Under the pieces are notes generated by a model, which was not told the origin of the DNA, did not search any database, and was given only the letters and a program-made list of their open reading frames with translations. A DNA stretch of 64,000 bases from Pseudomonas orientalis (GTDB lineage Bacteria; Pseudomonadota; Gammaproteobacteria; Pseudomonadales; Pseudomonadaceae): assembly GCF_002934065.1 (NCBI RefSeq), contig NZ_CP018049.1, forward strand, positions 2,354,501-2,418,500. Direction: 5' to 3'. Positions 53,548-62,074 of the stretch are shown piece after piece. Within the stretch, counting starts at the first letter, position 1. Every line of letters begins with the position of its first letter. The position numbers were made by a program, and so were the translations under genes.

Positions 53548-55382
53548 ACGCCGATCTGATTCTGTTCAATGGCCAGTTCCACACCGTGGACCGGGAAAAC
53601 CCACGCGCCAGCGCCGTCGCCATTCGTGACGGGCGCTTCGTCGCCGTGGGCACCGACGGTGAAGCCATGGCCCTGCGCGGCAGTGCCACCCAGGTCATCG
53701 ACCTCAAGGGCCGTACCGTAATTCCCGGCCTCAACGACTCGCACCTGCACCTGATCCGCGGCGGGCTGAACTACAATCTCGAGTTGCGCTGGGAAGGCGT
53801 GCCGTCCCTGGCCGATGCCCTGCGCATGCTCAAGGACCAGGCCGACCGCACCCCCACGCCGCAATGGGTGCGCGTGGTGGGCGGCTGGAACGAATTCCAG
53901 TTCGCCGAAAAGCGCATGCCCACCCTTGAAGAACTCAACCAGGCCGCGCCGGACACGCCGGTATTCGTGCTGCACCTGTACGACCGCGCCTTGCTCAACC
54001 GTGCGGCGTTGCGCGTGGCCGGCTACACCAAGGACACGCCGAACCCACCGGGCGGCGAGATCGTGCGTGACAGCAACGGCAACCCCACCGGCATGCTGGT
54101 GGCGCGGCCCAACGCGATGATTCTGTACTCGACGCTGGCCAAAGGCCCGAAACTGCCGTTGGAATATCAGGTCAACTCCACCCGCCAGTTCATGCGTGAA
54201 CTCAATCGCCTGGGACTGACCAGCGCCATCGACGCCGGCGGCGGTTTCCAGAACTATCCCGATGATTACGCGGTGATCGAGCAACTGGCCAAGGACCAGC
54301 AGTTGACGGTGCGCATCGCCTACAACCTGTTCACCCAGAAGCCCAAGGAAGAACTCAGCGACTTCAAGCACTGGACCGGCAGCGTCACCCTGCATCAGGG
54401 CGATGACTACCTGCGCCACAACGGTGCCGGCGAGATGCTGGTGTTTTCCGCCGCCGACTTCGAAGACTTCCTCGAACCACGTCCGGACCTGCCGCTGACC
54501 ATGGAGCAGGAGCTGGAACCGGTGGTGCGCCACCTGGTGGAACAGCGCTGGCCGTTCCGCCTGCACGCCACGTACGACGAATCCATCTCGCGCATGCTCG
54601 ACGTGTTCGAGAAGGTCAACCGTGACATTCCGTTCAATGGCCTGCCGTGGTTTTTCGACCACGCCGAAACCATCACGCCGAAAAACATCGAGCGCGTGCG
54701 TGCCCTCGGCGGCGGTATTGCGATCCAGGACCGCATGGCGTTCCAGGGCGAATACTTCGTTGAGCGCTACGGTGCCAAGGCCGCCGAAGCGACGCCGCCG
54801 ATCAAGCGCATGCTCGCCGAGGGCGTACCGGTAGGCGCGGGCACCGATGCCACGCGGGTGTCGAGCTACAACCCGTGGACATCGCTGTACTGGATGGTCA
54901 GCGGCCGCACCGTCGGTGGCCTGGAGCTGCACGCCGAGGGCCTGCCGCGCCTCACCGCGCTGGAGCTGTTTACCCACGGCAGCGCCTGGTTCTCGTCCGA
55001 GCAGGGCAAGAAGGGCCAGATCAAGGTGGGTCAATTGGCGGACGTTGCGGCGCTGTCGGCGGATTTCTTCAGCGTCGACGAAGAAGCCATCAAGTGGATC
55101 GAGTCGGTACTGACCGTGGTCGGCGGCAAGGTGGTGTATGGCGCCGGCGACTTCGACGATTACGCACCGCCACGGGTTCCGGTGCTGCCGGACTGGTCGC
55201 CGGTGGTCAAGGTGCCGGGGCACTGGCGGCCGACTTCACCGCTGCAAGCTCAAGTACACCAGTGCAGCGGCCCCTGTGGCGTGCATGCCCACAGCCATGA
55301 AAAAGCCCGTCTTTCCAGCGTGCCGGTCAGCGACTTCCAGGGTTTCTGGGGGGCGTTTGGCTGCTCGTGCTTTGCCTTCTAA
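53544..55382 (+). CDS. Amidohydrolase-3 family (YtcJ-like) metal hydrolase with Cys/His-rich tail
   Basis: This 612-residue enzyme begins with the usual beta-strand segment (ADLILFNGQFHTVD) and the metal motif NDSHLHLI (HxH near residue 62). Later features include SAIDAGGGF, WFFDHAETITP and the Asp of GAGTDATRVSS. Family members hydrolyse amides or related bonds and depend on Zn or similar metals. A C-terminal extension of about 50 residues carries four Cys and several His (HQCSGPCGVHAHSH, then GAFGCSCF), which I do not know from ordinary YtcJ proteins. It is translationally coupled to the ABM-fold gene and 22 bp before the YcaC-like gene. Confidence 0.88.
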   Translation: MNADLILFNGQFHTVDRENPRASAVAIRDGRFVAVGTDGEAMALRGSATQVIDLKGRTVIPGLNDSHLHLIRGGLNYNLELRWEGVPSLADALRMLKDQADRTPTPQWVRVVGGWNEFQFAEKRMPTLEELNQAAPDTPVFVLHLYDRALLNRAALRVAGYTKDTPNPPGGEIVRDSNGNPTGMLVARPNAMILYSTLAKGPKLPLEYQVNSTRQFMRELNRLGLTSAIDAGGGFQNYPDDYAVIEQLAKDQQLTVRIAYNLFTQKPKEELSDFKHWTGSVTLHQGDDYLRHNGAGEMLVFSAADFEDFLEPRPDLPLTMEQELEPVVRHLVEQRWPFRLHATYDESISRMLDVFEKVNRDIPFNGLPWFFDHAETITPKNIERVRALGGGIAIQDRMAFQGEYFVERYGAKAAEATPPIKRMLAEGVPVGAGTDATRVSSYNPWTSLYWMVSGRTVGGLELHAEGLPRLTALELFTHGSAWFSSEQGKKGQIKVGQLADVAALSADFFSVDEEAIKWIESVLTVVGGKVVYGAGDFDDYAPPRVPVLPDWSPVVKVPGHWRPTSPLQAQVHQCSGPCGVHAHSHEKARLSSVPVSDFQGFWGAFGCSCFAF

Positions 55383-55404
55383 TCAACACCAACGGAGTTA
55401 ACCC

Positions 55405-56022
55405 ATGACTTACAAACGCTTGAACAAAGATGACGCGGTTGTCCTGCTGGTCGATCACCAGACCGGCCTGATCTCGCTGGTGCAGGATTTCTCCCCCAAC
55501 GAATTCAAGAACAACGTGCTGGCCCTGGCCGACGTGGCGAAGTTCTTCAACCTGCCGACCATCCTGACCACCAGCTTTGAAAGCGGCCCCAATGGCCCGC
55601 TGGTGCCGGAACTGAAGGCACTGTTCCCGGACGCGCCGTACATCGCCCGCCCTGGCCAGATCAACGCCTGGGACAACGAAGAGTTCGTCAAGGCCGTCAA
55701 GGCCACCGGCCGCAAGCAGATCATCATTGCCGGTGTGGTGACCGATGTGTGCGTCGCGTTCCCGACCCTGTGCGCCCTCGATGAAGGCTTCGAGGTGTTC
55801 GTGGTCACCGACGCTTCCGGTACCTTCAACGAAACCGTGCAACAAGCAGCCTGGGCGCGTATGACCGCTGCCGGTGCGCAACTGGTGAACTGGTTCGCCG
55901 TGGCCTGCGAGCTGCAGGTTGACTGGCGCAACGACATGGAAGGCCTGGCCAACCTGCTGTCGCCGCGCATCCCCAACTACCGCAACCTGATGAACAGCTA
56001 CTCGGCGTTCACCGCCAGGTAA
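55405..56022 (+). CDS. YcaC-like isochorismatase-family hydrolase
   Basis: This 205-residue cytoplasmic hydrolase resembles E. coli YcaC. The general-base Asp lies in LLVDHQTGL (near 17). The nucleophile Cys is in GVVTDVCVAF (near 118), preceded by the typical turn. INAWDNEEFVKAVKATG and FVVTDASGTFNE are strongly family-like. YcaC proteins form oligomers and have no agreed substrate. It is the last gene of a likely three-gene operon with the ABM-fold protein and the amidohydrolase. A REPIN starts 28 bp after its stop. Confidence 0.9.
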   Translation: MTYKRLNKDDAVVLLVDHQTGLISLVQDFSPNEFKNNVLALADVAKFFNLPTILTTSFESGPNGPLVPELKALFPDAPYIARPGQINAWDNEEFVKAVKATGRKQIIIAGVVTDVCVAFPTLCALDEGFEVFVVTDASGTFNETVQQAAWARMTAAGAQLVNWFAVACELQVDWRNDMEGLANLLSPRIPNYRNLMNSYSAFTAR

Positions 56023-56049
56023 CCCGGTCTCAACGTTACCGGTAATCCC

Positions 56050-56137
56050 TGTGGGAGGGGGCTTGCCCCCGATTGCAGTGTGTCAGTCTCAGTGTAACGA
56101 CTGAACCACCGCCATCGGGGGCAAGCCCCCTCCCACA
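56050..56137. repeat. REPIN downstream of the YcaC-like gene
   Basis: Inverted REP pair of the same type as in the pvdF-pvdO array, 88 bp, single copy. The remaining gap to the LysR gene is unremarkable. Confidence 0.88.
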
Positions 56138-56217
56138 TTTGATTGTGTTTTACATTGGGTTTGTGGTGTGGCCACTGACCGGTTATAAAACAGCCCATCG
56201 TCCACCGAGAAGCGACA

Positions 56218-57099
56218 ATGAACCCCTTCGAAGACATGCGCCTGTTCTGCCAGGTCATGGAGTCCGGCAGTTTCACTGCCGCTGCCGAGCAACTGGGCCT
56301 GTCCAAGCAGTTCGTCAGCCGTCGCCTGATCCAGCTGGAAGACCGCCTGGGCGTGCGCCTGCTCAACCGCTCCACGCGCCGCCTGGATGTCACGCCGCTG
56401 GGCCAGAGTTACTACGAATCGGCCTTGCGTTTGCTCAGTGATGTCGAGCAAGTGGAGCAGGGCATCGCCGGCCAGAACAGCGAACCGCGCGGCACCATTC
56501 GCCTCAGCGCGCCGCTGTCGTTTGCCATGGCGCATTTGGGCTGCCTGCTGCCGCTGTTCCTGCAGCGCTATCCGGAAGTCGCGGTGGAAGTCGACCTCAG
56601 CGACCGCCCGGTGGACCTGATCGGCGAAGGCTATGATCTGGTGCTGCGCATCGGCACCCTGGAAGATTCCACCTTGATTGCCCGGCGTATTGCCAGCATC
56701 CCGCGCGTCTACTGCGCCAGCCCCGATTACCTGGCCCTGCGCGGCACGCCACAAAAACCCGACGACCTCGCCGACCACGATTGCCTGCCCTACGGGCACG
56801 GTCGCCAGGTGCAATGGCGCTTCAAGGGCAAGCTGCAAGCGCTGAACGTGAGCGGGCGCATGCGCGTCAATAACGGCGACCTGCTGCGTGACACCGCGAT
56901 TGCCGGCCTCGGCGTGACCTACCTGCCGACCTTTATCGTCGGCGATGCGTTGAAGGATGGCCGTCTGGTCAGCGTACTGGACGAGTTTGCCCCCGAAGCC
57001 CTGACCTTGTCGGCGGTGTACCCCCAGCACCGGCAGAGTTCGCGGCCGGTGCAGGCGCTGGTCGAATTCCTGCGCGAGCGTTTGGCTAGCGGCTGCTGA
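56218..57099 (+). CDS. LysR-type transcriptional regulator (CrgA/AaeR-like branch)
   Basis: This 293-residue protein has a winged helix at 1-60 (MNPFEDMRLFCQVMESGSFT, then AAEQLGLSKQFVSRRLIQLE and RLLNRSTRRLDVTPLG). The effector-binding domain (90-290) shows GTIRLSAPLSFA and VDLIGEGYDLVLRIG, typical of the large branch of aromatic- or stress-responsive LysR proteins. It lies just after the amidohydrolase operon on the same strand and could regulate it. Its last 14 bp overlap the convergent AraC gene. Confidence 0.91.
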   Translation: MNPFEDMRLFCQVMESGSFTAAAEQLGLSKQFVSRRLIQLEDRLGVRLLNRSTRRLDVTPLGQSYYESALRLLSDVEQVEQGIAGQNSEPRGTIRLSAPLSFAMAHLGCLLPLFLQRYPEVAVEVDLSDRPVDLIGEGYDLVLRIGTLEDSTLIARRIASIPRVYCASPDYLALRGTPQKPDDLADHDCLPYGHGRQVQWRFKGKLQALNVSGRMRVNNGDLLRDTAIAGLGVTYLPTFIVGDALKDGRLVSVLDEFAPEALTLSAVYPQHRQSSRPVQALVEFLRERLASGC

Positions 57100-58123
57100 A
57101 CAACTGCCGGATCAGGTTGGGCGTACTGCCGGTCCAACGCTTGAACGCGCGCCGAAAGTTCGCCGCATCGTTGAAGTTCAGGTAGGCGGCCACCTCGTCG
57201 TTACTCAGTCCCTTGACCTGATACAGGTGCAACGCCATGTGCTTGCGCACCCGGTCCACCTGTTGCTGATAGCCGGTGTCGTGTTTGTGCAGCTTGCGCT
57301 TGAGGGTGGCCGGGCTCATGGCGAAGGCCTGCGCGGCCTGTTCCAGGCTCGGCGGCTGGCGCACGTGCTCGCGCAGGTAATCGTATAGACAGTCGAGAAA
57401 GCTGGCGGCAAAACCCAGCTGTTGGATCTGTTCGCGGGCCTGCTGGCGCGCCACCTGGCCGGCCGTGGACGAGGCGCCAGGCCAGGCGCGCGTGAGGTAT
57501 TCGCGTGGCAGGCACATCATGTCCAGCGGGCGTGCGAAGCGCGTCTGTTCGCCCAGGTGCACCCAGTATTGCTCCACGTACCGCGGCTCTGCATGGCTGA
57601 AGCTGCACACCCACGGCAAGCGCTCGCCGCCGAGCCATTGGCTCATGGCAACCAGCGCGGTCATGCTCGCTTCCAGCACAAAACGCCAATGCTCGCCGGC
57701 GCCGCAACTGTCCAGCCAATACAGGTAGGCGTGGTGCTCATCCAGCTCCAGGTGCGGCGTGACCAGCGGGCTGAGCAGCACGTGCTGCTGGATCAGGATC
57801 TCCAGCGCCTGGTGCAGGTTCTGCGCATGCCCCAGGGCATGGCTGGCCGCGCCGTAGTGGCCGGGCAGCAGGCGCTGGCCAAACAGGAAACTGCTGTCAT
57901 CGGCGTCCAGCAGCTTGCGGCTGTTGCCGATCAGGCCGAGCAACTGCTGCGGGCTCAAGCGTGCGTTGCCGGCCAGGATGTCCTCGTGGAACAGCCCGGT
58001 GCCGCGCAGCAGGCGATGGCTGTCGATGTCCCGGGACAGGGCCAGGTCGATCAACGTGGCAGGTTGGTGATGGCCTGGAATGAAGCGGCTGTCGCGTTCA
58101 TACCAGTTGGCTCTCACGGCCAT
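57086..58123 (-). CDS. AraC-family regulator with arabinose-binding-like N-domain
   Basis: This 345-residue protein has an N-terminal sensor domain of the AraC-binding/OruR type (about 20-210; LLRGTGLFHEDILAG, LSPQQLLGLIGNSRKLL). A C-terminal AraC DNA-binding domain follows (245-345; SLEQAAQAFAMSPATLKRKL, NDEVAAYLNFNDAANFRRAF, then KRWTGSTPNLIR). The ATG at 58123 is 1 bp after the stop of the upstream GGDEF gene, so the two form an operon. Similar regulators respond to amino acids or fatty acids; nothing here decides which. Confidence 0.9.
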   Translation of the reverse strand: MAVRANWYERDSRFIPGHHQPATLIDLALSRDIDSHRLLRGTGLFHEDILAGNARLSPQQLLGLIGNSRKLLDADDSSFLFGQRLLPGHYGAASHALGHAQNLHQALEILIQQHVLLSPLVTPHLELDEHHAYLYWLDSCGAGEHWRFVLEASMTALVAMSQWLGGERLPWVCSFSHAEPRYVEQYWVHLGEQTRFARPLDMMCLPREYLTRAWPGASSTAGQVARQQAREQIQQLGFAASFLDCLYDYLREHVRQPPSLEQAAQAFAMSPATLKRKLHKHDTGYQQQVDRVRKHMALHLYQVKGLSNDEVAAYLNFNDAANFRRAFKRWTGSTPNLIRQLFSSR

Positions 58124-58124
58124 T

Positions 58125-59039
58125 TCAGGCGCTTTTCGCAAGGGGTTGCTTGGCCCGCGCCAGCGCCAGGTTCAGGCGCTTGAGCAAGTCGTGGGGCGGC
58201 TCGTCCAGGGCCATCACCACCGCTGTGGTCGCCGCCAGTTGCAGGCGCTCGCCCTGTAGCCGGGTTTTGTGCGCCAGGCTCTGCACCGCCTGGCGCAACT
58301 CCTGCGCCAGCCCCTGGGCCTGGCGCTCGCCGGTGTTGGGCAGCAGCACCACAAAACGGTCGCCGGCCAGGCGGCATAACAGATCCTGGCGGCGCAGGTT
58401 GAGCAGCAGCACATGGCTGACCGCCTGCAACACCGCATCGCCTTCGGCATGCCCGTAGGCCTGGTTGACGGCGGCGAAGCGGTCCAGGTCCAGGACCAGC
58501 AGCGACAACGGTTGCTGCTGGTCGCGGCTCTCTTGCAGGCTGTCTTCCAATTGGCGTTTGAGGTAGTCGGCACCGGCCAGGGGCGTAAGTTTGTCGAACA
58601 ACCGATGTTCGCGAAACAGGCGCTCGCGCTTTTCCATCTGCGCACTGATCGCCAGTTGTTCGCGGTGCCAGTGGTAGATGCCGATGGTCAGCAGGATCAT
58701 GCCCACCGGCATCGGCCCCGATTCCAGCCAGTGATCCCAGGTGATACTGTCGGGCAGGCGGATGAACTCGTCGAGGCTGTCGATCCACCAGGAAAAGAAG
58801 ATGCACGACAAACCCAGTGCCAGGTAGTTTGTGACCCGTCCGGCGGGGCGGCTTTTGAGCACCAGGCCCAGCCAGATCAGCGCGAGCAGCGCCGAACCGC
58901 CTTCGCCGACGATATCCAGCCACACCCATTCACTGACGCTTTTGAGGTCGCCGCAGGCCAGGTGCAGGATCAGCCCGAGGTTGGCCGCGATCAGCAGCAG
59001 GGCGAGTTTCCAGCGGTGAGGTTTGAGCACGCGAAACAT
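58125..59039 (-). CDS. Membrane GGDEF-domain protein with degenerate active site
   Basis: This 304-residue protein has four or five hydrophobic segments in the first 130 residues (LALLLIAANLGLILHLACG, ALLALIWLGLVL, YLALGLSCIFF, GMILLTIGIYHW). A cytoplasmic GGDEF domain follows (about 150-300; FDKLTPLAGADYLKRQLE, LVLDLDRFAAVNQAYGHAEG). The signature loop reads AGDRF instead of GG(D/E)EF, losing the first Gly and the catalytic acidic residue. Diguanylate cyclase activity is therefore doubtful, and a GTP- or c-di-GMP-binding regulatory role is more likely. It is co-transcribed with the AraC gene downstream. Confidence 0.86.
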   Translation of the reverse strand: MFRVLKPHRWKLALLLIAANLGLILHLACGDLKSVSEWVWLDIVGEGGSALLALIWLGLVLKSRPAGRVTNYLALGLSCIFFSWWIDSLDEFIRLPDSITWDHWLESGPMPVGMILLTIGIYHWHREQLAISAQMEKRERLFREHRLFDKLTPLAGADYLKRQLEDSLQESRDQQQPLSLLVLDLDRFAAVNQAYGHAEGDAVLQAVSHVLLLNLRRQDLLCRLAGDRFVVLLPNTGERQAQGLAQELRQAVQSLAHKTRLQGERLQLAATTAVVMALDEPPHDLLKRLNLALARAKQPLAKSA

Positions 59040-59157
59040 GGCTGCGGGTCCTTGGGCAGGTAAGCGATGGACGCCAGCACAGCAGATGCATGTGACGGTT
59101 GGATGACGGTGGGGGAGGTCGAATCAGCTCACATTAACGGGCGATGAGCATCAAAAA

Positions 59158-59246
59158 TGTGGGAGGGGGCTTGCCCCCGATAGCGGTGTGTCAGCGGCAA
59201 ATAAGCTGGCTGATAGACCGCTATCGGGGGCAAGCCCCCTCCCACA
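59158..59246. repeat. REPIN upstream of the TonB-dependent receptor gene
   Basis: Inverted REP pair with a central spacer, part of a 379-bp gap between divergent genes (59040-59418). The gap also contains the Pho box at 59329; the rest shows nothing I can name. Confidence 0.88.
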
Positions 59247-59328
59247 GGGGATCGTCACAAGTCATATCAGCTCATTCCAGGCCAATAGTCCCCGCAAAGC
59301 CGCGATTTACGGGCTTCGCTACCCAACG

Positions 59329-59346
59329 CTGTCACAGAACCGTCAT
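59329..59346 (+). promoter_or_regulatory. Pho box upstream of the receptor-phytase operon
   Basis: CTGTCAC-AGAA-CCGTCAT: two 7-bp direct repeats with a 4-bp spacer, close to the PhoB consensus CTGTCAT-N4-CTGTCAT with two or three changes. It lies 73 bp before the receptor start codon. Confidence 0.75.
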
Positions 59347-59418
59347 CCCCCACCCCTAGCTTGCCCTCCCAGTTGCCGGGCCCTTGCCTGGCGCCAACGG
59401 ATTCTTGGGGAGGGTTTC

Positions 59419-61932
59419 ATGTACAAGCGCACCGGGCTCGTCAGCTTCACGCTTACCGCCTTGGCCCTGGCAATCGCCTGCGAGCGGCTCAACGCCGCCG
59501 AAGCGGCCACCACCGAGCATGTCGATGTGGTCGGGCAGGGCGCCGCCATTGGCAGCGCCCTCAAGGAGCAACGCGTCTCCGACAGCATCAAGAGCGTGGT
59601 GCATGCCGACGGCGTGGCCCAGTTGCCGGATGAAAACGTCGCCGAAGCGGTGCAGCGCCTGCCGGAGATCAGCGTCGAGCGGGACCAGGGCGAAGGCCGG
59701 TTTGTCAGCGTGCGCGGCCTGGGGCCGGACCTCAACAGCGTGACCATCAACGGCACTCTGGTGCCATCGCCCGAAAGCGAGCGCCGCGCCGTGGCCCTCG
59801 ACGTACTGCCCTCGGAACTGGTGCAGTCGCTGTCGGTGATCAAGACGCTGACGCCGGACATGGACGCCAACTCTCTCGGCGGCACCGTCGAGGTAAAAAG
59901 CCTGTCGGCGTTCGACCATAAGGGCCTGTTCTATACCGGCAGCACCGAGGTCGGCTACGACAAGAACACCCGCCAGACCAGCCCGAAATTCTCCGGCGCC
60001 GCCAGCAACCGGTTCAGCCTTGGCGAGGGTATCGACAACTTCGGCGTGGCGGCGGCCCTCAGCTGGCAGAAGCGTGATTTCGGCTCGGACAACGTCGAAA
60101 CCGGCGGCGCCTGGGATTTTCGCAACGGCGCCAGGCTCAACGAGTTCGAGCAGCGCGACTACGACATCAGCCGCGAACGCGCCGGTGGCGGCCTGAACTT
60201 CGACTACACGCCCGATGACCTGAGCAGCTACTACCTGCGCACCCTCTACAGCCGCTACAAGGACACCGAAACGCGCAACGCCGCCAGCCTCGAATTCGCG
60301 GAACCACAAGCGCCGGGCGAACTGGGCGAGGCCGAGGGCAAGCGCAAGCTCAAGAACCGCGAAGAAACCCAGCAGATCCAGTCCTACGTATTCGGCGGCG
60401 AACGCATGCTCGGCCTGTGGACCTTGAGCGGCCAGGCCGGCTACAGCCGCTCCAGTGAGGACAGCCCGGCGCATATCGCCGGGGCCACCTTTGACGGCGG
60501 TGACTTTGCCGACAGCGGCTTCTACGACAAGGCCAAGCCACGCCCGATCATCGGCAGCGGCTTCTACGACGCCGGCAATTTCAGCCTCGATAAAGTCGAC
60601 TGGGAGAAACAGCACACCCAGGACACCGAGAAAAACCTGCGCCTGGACCTGGCCCGCGATTATGACCTGAGTGGCTACGCGTCCCAGTTCAAGTTCGGCG
60701 GCAAGGTCAGCCGCCGCCATAAAGACAACGACCTGGAAGCCTGGGCCTACAAGGACCTGGATGAACAGGGCTTCACTGACGAGCAGCTCAACCTCACGCA
60801 GTTCCAGAAGGGCAACGTCGACTACCGTCTCGGCCGCTTTGGCCCAGGCATCAGCGCGGGCAATATCCGCCAGTTGATCGGTGGCCTCGACCGTGATGAC
60901 TTCTACGACCCGACCGAATCGCGGGTCAACGACTTCACCATCCGCGAGGACATCAACGCCGGCTACCTGATGAACACCGTCGACATCGACGACTGGCGGT
61001 TCATTGCCGGGATGCGCTACGAGGGCACCGAATTCAACGCCAAGGGCACCGGCGCCACCGACGGCCAGTTCAGCACCACCGAGACCAAACGCCGTTATCA
61101 CCACTGGTTGCCGGGCCTGCACGCGCGCTACCAGATCGACAAGAACACTCAGGTACGCGCCGCCTGGACCAAATCCGTGGTGCGCCCGACCTTTGGTCAA
61201 CTGGCCCCCGGTTTCGTGATCGACGATGACGAAGCCACCTTCGGCAACCCGGACCTCAAGCCCCTGGAGTCGAGCAACCTGGACCTGGGCATCGAACACT
61301 TCATGGGCCGCGCCGGTACCGTGTCGGCGTTCGTGTTCTACAAGGACATCCAGAATTTCGTCTACAACACCGACGTCGCCGGCACGGGCGCCTGGATCAA
61401 CTTCGCCGAGGCCCACACCTTCGCCAACGGCGACAGCGCCAAGCTGTATGGCCTGGAATTGGCCTACTCACAGAAATTCGACTGGCTGCCCGCGCCGTGG
61501 AACGGCCTGCTGATCGGCGCCAACAGCACCTTCAGCCGCTCCAGCGCGGACATCGAGGGCTTCGACAGTGCCAGCGGGCGCAACCGCAAGCGCAACATCA
61601 GCCTGCCCAACCAGTCGGACAGCGTCGGCAACCTGATGCTGGGCTGGGAAGACGACAAGCTCAGCCTGCGCCTCTCGGCCAACTACAAATCGGCCTACCT
61701 GTACGAACTGGCGTCGATCAACGACAAGGCCCATGACCTGCATGTGGATGCGCAGACCTTCGTCGATTTCAGCGCGCGTTATTCGCTGAGCAAAAACCTG
61801 CAAGTGAGCTTCGAGGCACAGAACCTGACGGATGAGTCGTACTTCGTCTACACCGGCCACCGCAGCTACAACGGCCAGTACGAAGAGTACGGGCCCACTT
61901 ACAAGCTGGGCCTGACCTTCACCCATTTTTGA
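59419..61932 (+). CDS. TonB-dependent outer-membrane receptor, probable phytate/phosphate-ester uptake
   Basis: This 837-residue receptor has a signal peptide ending near residue 27 (ERLNAAEA). Its plug domain (about 35-170) contains QLPDENVAEAVQRLPEISVERD, written here as QLPDENVAEAVQRLP and EISVERD, then RFVSVRGLGPDLNSVTING. A long barrel ends KLGLTFTHF, with a terminal Phe. The plug belongs to the Caulobacter-type group that usually takes up sugars or other organic compounds rather than siderophores. The ATG at 59419 follows GGGGAGGG; an in-frame extension to 59188 runs over the REPIN and is not likely coding. A beta-propeller phytase lies immediately downstream and a Pho box upstream, so the substrate is probably phytate or its products. 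Confidence 0.9.
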   Translation: MYKRTGLVSFTLTALALAIACERLNAAEAATTEHVDVVGQGAAIGSALKEQRVSDSIKSVVHADGVAQLPDENVAEAVQRLPEISVERDQGEGRFVSVRGLGPDLNSVTINGTLVPSPESERRAVALDVLPSELVQSLSVIKTLTPDMDANSLGGTVEVKSLSAFDHKGLFYTGSTEVGYDKNTRQTSPKFSGAASNRFSLGEGIDNFGVAAALSWQKRDFGSDNVETGGAWDFRNGARLNEFEQRDYDISRERAGGGLNFDYTPDDLSSYYLRTLYSRYKDTETRNAASLEFAEPQAPGELGEAEGKRKLKNREETQQIQSYVFGGERMLGLWTLSGQAGYSRSSEDSPAHIAGATFDGGDFADSGFYDKAKPRPIIGSGFYDAGNFSLDKVDWEKQHTQDTEKNLRLDLARDYDLSGYASQFKFGGKVSRRHKDNDLEAWAYKDLDEQGFTDEQLNLTQFQKGNVDYRLGRFGPGISAGNIRQLIGGLDRDDFYDPTESRVNDFTIREDINAGYLMNTVDIDDWRFIAGMRYEGTEFNAKGTGATDGQFSTTETKRRYHHWLPGLHARYQIDKNTQVRAAWTKSVVRPTFGQLAPGFVIDDDEATFGNPDLKPLESSNLDLGIEHFMGRAGTVSAFVFYKDIQNFVYNTDVAGTGAWINFAEAHTFANGDSAKLYGLELAYSQKFDWLPAPWNGLLIGANSTFSRSSADIEGFDSASGRNRKRNISLPNQSDSVGNLMLGWEDDKLSLRLSANYKSAYLYELASINDKAHDLHVDAQTFVDFSARYSLSKNLQVSFEAQNLTDESYFVYTGHRSYNGQYEEYGPTYKLGLTFTHF

Positions 61933-61949
61933 ATTCAACCCATTCCCAA

Positions 61950-62038
61950 TGTGGGAGGGGGCTTGCCCCCGATAGCAGTGGGTCAGTCAAAGCTGCATCA
62001 ACTGACACCCCGTCATCGGGGGCAAGCCCCCTCCCACA
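61950..62038. repeat. REPIN between receptor and phytase genes
   Basis: Inverted REP pair 17 bp after the receptor stop and 36 bp before the phytase ATG. If both genes share one transcript, this hairpin sits within it and could uncouple their expression. Confidence 0.88.
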
Positions 62039-62074
62039 GTGGATCTTCACCGTATTCGAAGGATTTGCCTGTTC

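Noticed and set aside
59188..59418. Upstream extension of the TonB receptor
   Set aside because: It runs through a REPIN and the Pho box. The signal peptide and GGGGAGGG place the start at 59419.
59356..61416. 686-codon minus-strand open frame opposite the TonB receptor
   Set aside because: The plus strand encodes a complete receptor with signal peptide, plug and terminal Phe. The minus frame is Val/Ala/Gly-rich shadow sequence.
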